In this document: positions 43,613 through 51,721 of the stretch, piece by piece | Layout of the letters: each line of letters opens with the position of its first letter | Numbering within the stretch: the stretch's first letter is position 1 | Source: Halomonas denitrificans | Lineage (GTDB): Bacteria; Pseudomonadota; Gammaproteobacteria; Xanthomonadales; Wenzhouxiangellaceae | NCBI GenBank assembly: GCA_019800895.1 | Contig: JAHVKF010000003.1 | Location: 620,001 to 684,000 of the forward strand | Length of the DNA: 64,000 nt | Direction: 5' to 3' | Made by a program: the position numbers and the translations under genes | The notes under the pieces: generated by a model | Database searches by the model: none | What the model was told of the DNA's origin: nothing | Seen by the model: only the letters and a program-made list of their open reading frames with translations

Positions 43613-44947
43613 ATGAGCATTTCCGCGTTTTTCGCGCATCCCTTCGTCCTCGCCGCCGGCGGCGCGCTGGTCACGGGCGCGGTCGGCTGGGTCACGCTCA
43701 AGTACCGCATGGGCCTGATGGAGAAGGACCTCGACGAGGCCCGCAAGCGGATCGCGAACAAGAACGCGCGCATCGCCGAGCTGGAAAAGAGCATCAGCAT
43801 CGACGGCGACGAAACCAACCTGCCCGTCGCCAGGAAGAGCGCGGTCGTCAGCGTGCTGAACGACATCCTCGATCACGCCGGCGCCGAACGGGCGACGTTC
43901 TACGTGCCGGCGCACAACGACGAGGGCGCCTTCCTGGGCCTGATCGTGCTGGCGACGGCCCCCACGGACATTTCCGATCAATCGTTCATCGGCACCGTCT
44001 TCGCCGGCCGTGATTCGAAGGCGGTGACCTGCTACCTGACCGGCGAGACGCTGACCGCGGGACAGTCGGCGTTCTCGATCGACCGCTACCGGCCGTCGAG
44101 CCTCTACTGCGAGTGCCTCCAGACCAGCGCGGTGGACGGCAGCGGCAGCCGGGTCGGCGTCATCCAGCTGCTGTCCGGCCAGGCGCTGGACCCGGCCCGG
44201 GCCGCCGATGCGGTGAACCGCTTCCGACCGGCGCTACTGGACCTGGCCGACAGTTTCTTCGGGACGAAGGAGACCAACCTGGAGATCGCTGGCCTGTCCG
44301 TGCCGCGGGACTCGAAGCGTGGCTCGGTGATCTCCATGGACATCTCCAACTCCTCCGCGCTGTTTGCCGACGAGGCGCGGAGCTTCACCGTGCGCAAGTT
44401 CATGGGCGAGTTCCTGCGCGCGGCGGTCGAGGCGATCGACGACAAACAGGGCACCTTCGAAAGCTTCACCGGCGACGGCTTCATCGCCGTGTTCGCAGAT
44501 CGTGCGGGCGATCGTTCCGGCGATCGACGGGGCAATCGCCCGGGCAATGGATCGAGCAACTGCGCCGTGCGCGCGCTGGCCTGCGCGACCGCCGTCAACG
44601 GGATCTTCGCGGATCTCATCGCGCAGTACCGGCAGGACCTCGCCCACCTCGACGTGCGGCTGTTCGCGCGCATCGGTGTGTCCACGGGAACGGTCCATCC
44701 CATCGTCTTCTCCTTCGGCCAGCTGCGCACGGCGTCGGTCATCGGACGGACGCCGTCGTTGGCCAAGCGGGTCTGCGACACCGCCGATCGTGACCGGACG
44801 GTGCTGCAGATCGACGAGGCGACGTTCTTCGAGCTGCCCGGTGACATCCAGCACGCCTTCGCCGAGATCGTGGCGCCGGATGCGCGCCTGGGTACGAACC
44901 GGCTCTACCGGCACAAGGGCGTTCGGACGGGGTCGGGCGCGGCCTGA
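43613..44947 (+). CDS. membrane-anchored class III nucleotide cyclase-like protein
   Basis: 444 aa from ATG 43613 (GGGAGG upstream). One N-terminal helix (FFAHPFVLAAGGALVTGAVG), a coiled coil (GLMEKDLDEARKRIANKNAR), a GAF-like region about 80-215, then a cyclase homology domain about 235-425. First metal Asp in SVISMDISNSSALF, second in FTGDGFIAVF, and RIGVSTG. The usual transition-state motif N-x3-R reads S-L-A-K-R (RTPSLAKRV), so Ser replaces Asn. A 20-residue insertion of DRxG/NRxG repeats follows the GDG hairpin. It may be a low-activity or regulatory cyclase. Confidence 0.82.
   Translation: MSISAFFAHPFVLAAGGALVTGAVGWVTLKYRMGLMEKDLDEARKRIANKNARIAELEKSISIDGDETNLPVARKSAVVSVLNDILDHAGAERATFYVPAHNDEGAFLGLIVLATAPTDISDQSFIGTVFAGRDSKAVTCYLTGETLTAGQSAFSIDRYRPSSLYCECLQTSAVDGSGSRVGVIQLLSGQALDPARAADAVNRFRPALLDLADSFFGTKETNLEIAGLSVPRDSKRGSVISMDISNSSALFADEARSFTVRKFMGEFLRAAVEAIDDKQGTFESFTGDGFIAVFADRAGDRSGDRRGNRPGNGSSNCAVRALACATAVNGIFADLIAQYRQDLAHLDVRLFARIGVSTGTVHPIVFSFGQLRTASVIGRTPSLAKRVCDTADRDRTVLQIDEATFFELPGDIQHAFAEIVAPDARLGTNRLYRHKGVRTGSGAA
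44498..44557 (+). repeat. in-frame 12-bp tandem repeat, five units
   Basis: GATCGTGCGGGC, GATCGTTCCGGC, GATCGACGGGGC, AATCGCCCGGGC, AATGGATCGAGC. Encodes DRAG DRSG DRRG NRPG NGSS inside the cyclase domain, a recent-looking expansion. Confidence 0.9.
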
Positions 44948-44993
44948 ACCTCTTCGGCACCGGAACGCGCGTCCGTACCTCGGGGGCAGCCCC

Positions 44994-46958
44994 TTACTGC
45001 ACCCCCACCACGAGCGCATCGTGGTCGCTGGACCGGTACGGGTCGACGGCATACAGCGCCGCCGGGGCGGGGTTGTCCTCCGAGAAGTCGAAGGCACCGG
45101 ACTCGTCGGCGTTGATGTGCCAGACGCCGGCGCCGCTGACTTGCGCGGCGAGACTGGGGCTGGCGATGGCGTGGTCGAGGCGGCCGGTGCGGCCGCGGAA
45201 GACGTAGCTGTAGTCCGACGGCGCGAGCAGGTCGACCCAGTCGTCGGCGTTGCCGGGAATGCCGTCGAAGCCGGCCTTCAGCGCGGCGATCGGGTCTTCG
45301 GCCGGGTGGGCGTTCAGGTCGCCGATGATCAGGAAATCGGGATCGTATACGCCCAGGTGCTGCTGCGTGTCCGTCGGGTCGTTGGCGAACCACTCCAGCA
45401 GCGCCAGCGCGCCCAGCGTGCGGGCGTGGTTGAAGCAGGACGCGCCGCCGCCGGCATCGTTGTCCGGGCCGACCGGCGTCGGGCGGCAGCCCTTGGACTT
45501 CAGGTGGTTGACGCTGACGGTGAACGCGCCGGCGGCCGTGTCGAAGGTCTGGGTCAGGGCCGCGCGATGGAGCAGGAACGGATAGGCGCCGCCTGGATTA
45601 CCAAAATTGTCGTCCCACAGCCAGGTCAGCGGCCCGACCGGCGTCACGGTGGCCGGTTTGTAGATCAGGCCGTTGACCAGCGGCGAGGTGCCGAAGGTGA
45701 TGCCCGGGTCCAGCCAGGCGTAGGTGCCGGCGCCCAGCGCCGCGTTCAGGCCGTCGACCAGGTCGGCGACCGCGCTGTTCGGGCCGTCGGGGTAGTCGTT
45801 CTCCAGCTCGTTCAGGCCGACGATGTCGGCGTCCAGCTCGGCGATGGCGGTGACCAGCTTGTCGCGCTGGCGCAGGTACTCGGAATGGGTCGTCCGCCCG
45901 CCGCCGATCGGGAAGCTGGCCGGATCCCCTGCGGTCCCGTTGTAGAAGTATTCGACGTTGAAGGCCGCGACCTTCACGTCGCCGCCGACCGCAGGTGGCA
46001 GCGCGGGGCGCGGATTGTCGTGGCGGAAGCTCGGCGTGGCCGTCGGCACCAGGCGGTAGTCCTGCGCGCCATCGCTGGTCGGGTCGATTCCACCGCCCCG
46101 GCGCCACGTGATCACCCCCTGCAGGCCGAGCGCGGCATCGCCGGCGCGGAGCACGTTGGCCAGGCCCAGGCCCGGCGGCGGGTAGGGGATCGGATCCGGC
46201 CAGGAGTCGTCGACGCCGTCGTCCACGCGCAGGCTGCGTCGCGCGTCACTCTCGTTGTGCAGCGCAAAGCCGGTCGGGTCCGGCGCATTCGCCTGTGTGT
46301 ACGACTCCAGCCGCCCGCCGGCCGAGACCGTGAACTCGCCGAAGCGGTCGAGCGCGGACAGGTCCGTCACCGCCAGCGGTCCGGCCACCTGCACGTGCTC
46401 GCCCTCGAAGCGCTCCAGGTCGCCGACCTGCTGACCGTCGTCGTTGAGGATCGTGCCGGGTGACGGCAGCGACACCGTGCGCGCCACGGGCAGCGGAAGG
46501 CCGGCGTCGAGCCGCGCGATGCGACCGCCCGACGCCGTGGCGTTGATCCGCGTTTCGCCGAAGGCTTCCTCGACCAGCCCAGTGACGCAGACCCGATCGC
46601 CGATCGAGACGTCGATGGGGCTCGCGGTGCCGTCGACCACGTACACGCCCTCGCTGGTGGCCGGATCGGCATCGCGTTCACTGTCCTGCTCCTGCACCGC
46701 GAAGCCGTCGAGGTCGCCGTGCATGCCGCTAACACCGCCCGCCCGGTGCTGGAAATCGCCCACCACGATGCCTTCGACCTGCACCAGCGAGCCCTGCATC
46801 GGGCTGACCGCGCCGCTGCCCTGGACCTGGTGGATCGGCGTGATCGGCCGGCCGGAATCGCAGCCGGTCGACAGCATCGGATGATCGACGGCGCATCCGG
46901 CCAGAATCAGCGGCAGGAGGCAAAGGCGGGTTACGGACATCAGTCGATTGCGGGGCAT
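44994..46958 (-). CDS. ExeM/NucH-type extracellular endonuclease, lipoprotein
   Basis: 654 aa, ATG 46958. Lipoprotein signal with lipobox LAGC (ATG 46940 is an alternative start). N-terminal OB/lamin-like region (VQVEGIVVGDFQ, SIGDRVCVTGLVEEAFGETRI) and a C-terminal endonuclease/exonuclease/phosphatase domain: VAAFNVEYFYN, DIVGLNELEND, LIIGDLNAHPAEDP, YRSSDHDALVVGV. Probably degrades extracellular DNA for nutrient use. Single gene, normal high GC, directly beside the AT-rich island. Confidence 0.92.
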   Translation of the reverse strand: MPRNRLMSVTRLCLLPLILAGCAVDHPMLSTGCDSGRPITPIHQVQGSGAVSPMQGSLVQVEGIVVGDFQHRAGGVSGMHGDLDGFAVQEQDSERDADPATSEGVYVVDGTASPIDVSIGDRVCVTGLVEEAFGETRINATASGGRIARLDAGLPLPVARTVSLPSPGTILNDDGQQVGDLERFEGEHVQVAGPLAVTDLSALDRFGEFTVSAGGRLESYTQANAPDPTGFALHNESDARRSLRVDDGVDDSWPDPIPYPPPGLGLANVLRAGDAALGLQGVITWRRGGGIDPTSDGAQDYRLVPTATPSFRHDNPRPALPPAVGGDVKVAAFNVEYFYNGTAGDPASFPIGGGRTTHSEYLRQRDKLVTAIAELDADIVGLNELENDYPDGPNSAVADLVDGLNAALGAGTYAWLDPGITFGTSPLVNGLIYKPATVTPVGPLTWLWDDNFGNPGGAYPFLLHRAALTQTFDTAAGAFTVSVNHLKSKGCRPTPVGPDNDAGGGASCFNHARTLGALALLEWFANDPTDTQQHLGVYDPDFLIIGDLNAHPAEDPIAALKAGFDGIPGNADDWVDLLAPSDYSYVFRGRTGRLDHAIASPSLAAQVSGAGVWHINADESGAFDFSEDNPAPAALYAVDPYRSSDHDALVVGVQ

Positions 46959-47409
46959 GCGGGGACACCTGGCTTGTCAGAAGTGGTGGCGGGGCGATTC
47001 ACGCACCGCAGTGCGCGTGGTCGCTTCTTCACCCGACATTCTCCCCCACCGCAGCCCGGGACGCGTGATTTCCTTTGGCGCCGCCGATCGTGGCTTGCAC
47101 GCCAGACAGCATTCATGCAGGATATCCGGAGGGGCTATCGGTGTAGGGCGTTGCGTTTCAGATACTTGAATCGTTCGAGAAGCAAAAAGCCGCGTGTTAA
47201 CGCGCCCTTTGGCGTGTCTACTCGCCACGCGGCGATTTTGCTCCTTATCTACCAGGTTAGGCCGAGCAAATGAAAAATTTCGCAGCAGTGCACTGCTTGC
47301 GCGGGCAGGTGAGCTGAGCGCTAGCGAGGTGTCCACTGTTCGAGTATCTCGTCGTCGTCGCTAATTAGTGATTGCGGCAGCACCCGTAACAAGAAAGACG
47401 GAGAGCAAT
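46959..47409. other. left flank of the AT-rich island
   Basis: No gene seen. High-GC sequence upstream of the nuclease gene gives way near 47100-47150 to AT-richer DNA. Holds a large imperfect hairpin at 47181-47242. No tRNA, integrase or obvious attachment repeat. Confidence 0.6.
47181..47242. repeat. large imperfect hairpin
   Basis: AGCAAAAAGCCGCGTG at one end pairs with CACGCGGCGATTTTGCT at the other, and an inner ACGCGCC with GGCGTGT. The arms are 16-17 bases. A GTTAGGC heptamer follows at about 47256, resembling one half of an integron attC core, but the partner heptamer was not found. Confidence 0.7.
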
Positions 47410-47637
47410 ATGTCAAAAATCAACTACGTATCTGTGCACCTTGATGATGATGTACCTGAATACATGCGCGGAATAATTCGCTGCGGTTCTGTCGTATCAC
47501 AAGATGAGGATGGCAACGAGCTGAAAGATCATCAAGAACTGATCGACAATACTGAGTTTCGCTCCGAGGACGAGTTGATCAGCTATGTTGCAAGTAAGCT
47601 TGGAGTAAGCAAGGACATGGTTGGCATTGATGGCTAG
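47410..47637 (+). CDS. small acidic hypothetical protein of the island
   Basis: 75 aa, ATG 47410 preceded by GGAGAG. Sequence MSKINYVSVHLDDDVPEYMR, then DNTEFRSEDELISYVASKLG. Acidic, no cysteine pair or membrane segment, no recognised family. Codon use is AT-leaning like the two large genes after it and unlike the rest of the window. Could be a regulator or partner of the ATPase, which starts 159 bases downstream. Confidence 0.6.
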   Translation: MSKINYVSVHLDDDVPEYMRGIIRCGSVVSQDEDGNELKDHQELIDNTEFRSEDELISYVASKLGVSKDMVGIDG

Positions 47638-47796
47638 CGCTGCATTCCACCGAGATGCCGACCTAACTGGCCCTCGTTGTTGTAGGCGTAGGATTTTACG
47701 GTCAGTGCGCCTACTCGATTGTGCATCCATTCATCTCGGCTGAAATTTGAATTCAGGCGACGACGCAAGGTGTCGGTCTTGGCGAGATAGAGCAAT

Positions 47797-49803
47797 ATGA
47801 GCAATGTAAACATCAAGCGGGCCGTGGAAAATATAAGAGCCGGCACCAGTTCCTACACCCCTATCGTCGAAGTGGTTGTTAATGCCATTCAAGCCATAGA
47901 GGCGGTAGGTAAGGAAATTGATGACGGGCAGGTAACTATAACGGTTCGCAGATCTCCTCAGATAGAGACTGATGGAGCAGCTGCCGACATAGAAGGGTTT
48001 TTGATAAGAGACAATGGTGTGGGGTTTAATGAGGTTAATCGCGAGGCGTTTGACACTCTCTACACGGCGCACAAGTTAGCCGAAGGCGGGAAGGGTTTCG
48101 GGAGATTTACGTGCCTGAAATACTACAAGGACGTAAAAATCTCCAGTGTGTATCGAAAAGAACCTGGCTATTGTCAAAGAAAATTCCGGATGGGAACTGA
48201 GACTGAGATAATTGTTGATGAGAAAGTATCTCGCACAGAAGAGACGCAAACGGGGTCAGTTGTTGAACTGTATCCTGCCAAAAGGAGCTTTCCTGACAAA
48301 TCGCTTGCCGCCATAGCTCGAACTTTAGTTGAGAAGCTCCTGCCATACTTCATAAGTAAGGATAAGGTTTGCCCAAGGATTTTGCTCGCGGAAGAGGATG
48401 GCTCGGACTCGATCTTGTTGAATGACTACCTCCTCTCCGAGCAAGGCTCCTTGATTTATGAAGTGTCCTCCGCCGGTGGTGGTTTTGCACTGCCAGCGAG
48501 CCAGGGGGAGGAAGAATTTCATGCACGTGTTTTTAAAATTTACTCACCTAAGACGTCAAGGAGCAAGATAAGCCTCGTTGCGCACCGGCGTGAAGTTGTA
48601 TCTACGTCTTTACATAATTACATCCCAGAGTTTGCTGAAGAGTTTTATGATGAAATCACGGCGGGAAGCGGCGATGAACGCAACTTTATCGTTGCGGTGT
48701 ATGTCTTTGGCGACTACCTGGACGAAAACGTATCGATTGAACGGGGCGGCTTTGAGTTTCACAGGGACAACGATCTAATTCTCGGGATATCTCAAACGGA
48801 AATTGAAGCCGCAGCGGCCGAGTACGCAAGGGCTGCTGTCGATACTGAGGTGACTGAGCGGCAGGCTAGAAAGGTTGACCGAGTGAAGAGCTACGTAAAG
48901 GAAAATGCGCCGTGGCACGCGGAGTTGCTAAGAGATCTTGACCTGTCGAATGTTCCCTATAAGCCAAGTAATGAAGAGATCGAGGCCTTTCTTCACAAGC
49001 AGAAGTATTCCCGCGAAGTAAAAATTAAAGGCGAGGTCCGCGCGCTTCTTCAGTCAGAAGGGCCAGAGGATTTGCGCGAAAAGGCCGCGCAGCTGGTGAG
49101 CCAGATCTCTGGGAGCAGCAAAAGTGAACTTGTGCACTATGTCGCACTGCGACGAAGTGTTCTTGACCTCTTTGAGCGTAGCCTATCTTTAAACGCAGAC
49201 GGCACTTACTCGTCAGAAGATGTGGTTCATGACATCATTTTCCCGACGAAGACTGACTCGGACGCGACACCATTCGAAGATCACAATCTGTGGATCGTGG
49301 ATGAACGCTTGAACTTTGCCGAGTATCTAACCTCAGACCTGCCGCTGGACCATGGCCGCAGCGACCGGCCAGACATTCTTGCTTTTGATAAGCGAATAGG
49401 GCTCAGAGGTGCTAATGAGCCGAGCAACCCGGTAACGGTTTTCGAATTCAAGCGGCCTCAACGGGATGACTTTGTCAATCCGTCATCAAAGGAAGACCCA
49501 GTTCAGCAGATAATTCGTTATGTAATACAGATCAAGGAAGGCAGGTATAGAACTCCGCGTGGCCGTGAAATTCTGGTCGCTGACAATACGCCTTTCTATG
49601 GATATGTCATCTGCGACTTGACGCCTAAGGTTCGGCGCTGGGTCGAGGACGAGAGGGACTTTAAGCCTATGCCGGACGGTATGGGTTACTTTAATTGGCA
49701 CGAGAAATTGAATCTCTACATAGAGGTTCTCAGCTGGGACAAAGTCCTCAAAGACGCAGTGATGCGGAACCGCGTCTTTTTCCACAAGCTTGGAATAGAG
49801 TGA
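47797..49803 (+). CDS. GHKL (MORC/Hsp90-like) ATPase with C-terminal PD-(D/E)XK-like nuclease motif
   Basis: 668 aa. N-terminal GHKL ATPase: N-box VEVVVNAIQAIEA (Glu and Asn), G1 box IRDNGVGFNEVNREAF, G2 box GGKGFGRFTCLKYY. The middle is helical. The C-terminus (about 490-620) has LWIVDERLNFAEYLTSD, then RPDILAFDKR, then VTVFEFKRPQRDDFV. The Asp and the Glu-x-Lys are spaced as in PD-(D/E)XK nucleases, followed by QQIIRYVIQI. This ATPase-nuclease layout recalls the prokaryotic MORC-type proteins found with restriction-modification genes. AT-rich codon use marks it as acquired. A defence role is inference. Confidence 0.82.
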   Translation: MSNVNIKRAVENIRAGTSSYTPIVEVVVNAIQAIEAVGKEIDDGQVTITVRRSPQIETDGAAADIEGFLIRDNGVGFNEVNREAFDTLYTAHKLAEGGKGFGRFTCLKYYKDVKISSVYRKEPGYCQRKFRMGTETEIIVDEKVSRTEETQTGSVVELYPAKRSFPDKSLAAIARTLVEKLLPYFISKDKVCPRILLAEEDGSDSILLNDYLLSEQGSLIYEVSSAGGGFALPASQGEEEFHARVFKIYSPKTSRSKISLVAHRREVVSTSLHNYIPEFAEEFYDEITAGSGDERNFIVAVYVFGDYLDENVSIERGGFEFHRDNDLILGISQTEIEAAAAEYARAAVDTEVTERQARKVDRVKSYVKENAPWHAELLRDLDLSNVPYKPSNEEIEAFLHKQKYSREVKIKGEVRALLQSEGPEDLREKAAQLVSQISGSSKSELVHYVALRRSVLDLFERSLSLNADGTYSSEDVVHDIIFPTKTDSDATPFEDHNLWIVDERLNFAEYLTSDLPLDHGRSDRPDILAFDKRIGLRGANEPSNPVTVFEFKRPQRDDFVNPSSKEDPVQQIIRYVIQIKEGRYRTPRGREILVADNTPFYGYVICDLTPKVRRWVEDERDFKPMPDGMGYFNWHEKLNLYIEVLSWDKVLKDAVMRNRVFFHKLGIE

Positions 49804-49970
49804 GCTCTGCTTTGCAGCACCGGAGTCTTATTGTTTCCTGAGCAGAAGCAGAATCCTCACCCTACTCAGTGATCTTGTGTGGTGTGATCAGGGCGTCCTC
49901 GAGCAAAGCGGTGTTGCCTGACGGGCAAACGCGCGGCGGCTCATCTTCAATACTCAAACTCGGGGGCTGA

Positions 49971-51167
49971 TTGCTCGTGCACTGGCAAAAGTACAAAACG
50001 CTGGCCCAAACGTCTCGCGACGTTATCGTCTTCCCGTTCTTCTATTCAGTCCTCAAAGGCAAGGCGGGAGTTTGGCTTGATGTCGGCTGTGGTAGTGGTG
50101 ACCTTACTTGTGATCTTTCGAAATCTCTCGACGTTCAGATAGTAGGGGTCGATAAAGAGCTCCCATCTCGTGTGATAGATACCTGTTCTACACAGTCTGT
50201 TCATCTCGTCAAATCTGATCTAACAAGGAATGGGGTTTCTGAGACCGGAATTATTTTTGACGGAGCGTACAGCAACTGTTGTTTCTGCCACCTGGATGAC
50301 GACGAATTCTTGGAAGCTCTAGTTGATATATGGGCGTCTCTTAAGGTGGGAGCGGAATTTGTATTCCTCGTGCCTAGTTTCGAGTGGGCGCGAGAGATGT
50401 ATGATGATGTTATTTATGAGGCGAGCGGGATCACTGCTGTTCCGCGGTATGGGGGGAGGCAGCACTTTCGAATTCCGGCTTGGTACAAATCGGCGTTGAA
50501 CACAACCGGGTTCACAAGCGCAACATCAGAGGCAGTACTGATTCCTGACAACGCTGGCCTCGACGTTCGCTATCGTAGCAGGGCAGGTCGGGCATTATTC
50601 ACAGCTTTCCGAGCAATTCGCGCTGAGCGTATTGATAGCGTTATCGCCGTTGAGAAGGCGTTTGATATCGCCCACGATAATCGAAAGCTAGAGATTCAGC
50701 TCTTCTGGCAACGAAGCTTGTTTTTCTGGGGATTCGTGGCCGCAGCGCTAGTTGGATACTTGGCATCGATTAACGAAGCTTCCCCGATCGCCCTAGTATT
50801 TGCATTATTTGGGCTTGTTTGCAGTGTGGTGTGGTCGCAGGGGAATCGAGGAAGCAAGTACTGGCAAGAGTACTGGGAAGATAAAGTGAATGTCCTTCAG
50901 CACTTCGCCACGGGAAACATTTTTTACGACAAAAGGCCAAAGAGGTCGGCGTTCTGGAATGTTTTCGCCGGGCGCAGGGTCAGCGTTAGCAAGCTGACGA
51001 TGGCTTTGAGCGACTTTACAGTCTTTGTATGGTTTTGCCTTTGCCTGGCAACTTTCGTTGAGTCGGAACTAATCGGCGCTCACCAGAAGTTGGTTTCCAG
51101 CTCTCTTCTCATAGGAACACTGCTGTACTGCCTGTTTCTCCTACGGAAGTCTAAGTCCGAGGACTAG
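49971..51167 (+). CDS. class I SAM methyltransferase fused to a RipA-like membrane module
   Basis: 398 aa, TTG 49971 (GTG 49977 also possible). Residues 1-200: Rossmann methyltransferase with motif I VWLDVGCGSGDLTCDLS, acidic end of beta2 IVGVDKE and CHLDDDEFLEALVDIWASLK, of the small-molecule/lipid type rather than a DNA methylase (no NPPY/DPPY or PCQ). Residues about 225-395: FDIAHDNRKLEIQLFWQRSL, two helices (FFWGFVAAALVGYLASI, IALVFALFGLVCSVVW), NRGSKYWQEYWE, then VSKLTMALSDFTVFVWFCL and a last helix, the layout of RipA-family octameric membrane proteins. I know of no such fusion. Follows the ATPase gene by 167 bases. Confidence 0.8.
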   Translation: MLVHWQKYKTLAQTSRDVIVFPFFYSVLKGKAGVWLDVGCGSGDLTCDLSKSLDVQIVGVDKELPSRVIDTCSTQSVHLVKSDLTRNGVSETGIIFDGAYSNCCFCHLDDDEFLEALVDIWASLKVGAEFVFLVPSFEWAREMYDDVIYEASGITAVPRYGGRQHFRIPAWYKSALNTTGFTSATSEAVLIPDNAGLDVRYRSRAGRALFTAFRAIRAERIDSVIAVEKAFDIAHDNRKLEIQLFWQRSLFFWGFVAAALVGYLASINEASPIALVFALFGLVCSVVWSQGNRGSKYWQEYWEDKVNVLQHFATGNIFYDKRPKRSAFWNVFAGRRVSVSKLTMALSDFTVFVWFCLCLATFVESELIGAHQKLVSSSLLIGTLLYCLFLLRKSKSED

Positions 51168-51227
51168 TGATCTATCAGTTAGTCGATCTAATGAGGTTTG
51201 GTGGCTCGTTTTGTGCCTGCGTTACCC

Positions 51228-51704
51228 CTAGACTCTCATCTCTAAGTAAGTTTTCAAAAACGACCACTGGCTCGGCAGAAACCCCTCATGCCGCGGCAGT
51301 CCATCCTCCGCATCTTCGACCCGCGTCTCGTAGAAGAAATGCGCCACTGGCTCCGGTAGCTCGGCGTCTACCGGCAGCATGGCGCGCGGGACCATGGTCA
51401 GTTTTGGCAATAGCGGGGCGTGGAAGGTCTCGACGGCCGCTGCACCGCAGACCACGCACTTGCCGCGCTGGACGTTGGGTGGGGGTTTGTAGGTGTCGTA
51501 TTCGACGGCGCCGAGTTCCGGTAGGTCGACATCCCTGGCGCGGTAGATCAGCACGTCGGCGAACGGGGCCTGGTTGAAGCGTTGGCAGATGGTGCAGTGG
51601 CAGTACATCCGGAAGCGTGGCGGGGCGTGGATCTTCAGGCGGGCGTTGCCGCAGGGGCAGGCGGCTTCGATGTTCTGCTTCTCGTGCTTCGTTCCTTCGC
51701 CCAT
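51228..51704 (-). CDS. GFA-family (CENP-V/GFA domain) protein
   Basis: 158 aa zinc-binding Mss4-like fold. Metal cysteines in EAACPCGNARL, MYCHCTICQRFNQAPFADVL and KCVVCGAAA. The family includes the so-called glutathione-dependent formaldehyde-activating enzymes, but most members have unknown function. Restores normal high-GC codon use immediately right of the island. 17 bases downstream of crtB on the same strand, so possibly co-transcribed. Confidence 0.9.
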   Translation of the reverse strand: MGEGTKHEKQNIEAACPCGNARLKIHAPPRFRMYCHCTICQRFNQAPFADVLIYRARDVDLPELGAVEYDTYKPPPNVQRGKCVVCGAAAVETFHAPLLPKLTMVPRAMLPVDAELPEPVAHFFYETRVEDAEDGLPRHEGFLPSQWSFLKTYLEMRV

Positions 51705-51721
51705 TCCGAACTCTCCGATCG

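Noticed and set aside
44994-46958. ExeM-type nuclease as part of the defence-like island
   Set aside because: It has normal high GC, a lipoprotein signal and the opposite strand, so it is better explained as a secreted nutrient-scavenging nuclease.
47256-47262. GTTAGGC heptamer as an integron attC end
   Set aside because: No matching RYYYAAC partner at the right distance, no integrase, and the genes are not a cassette array.
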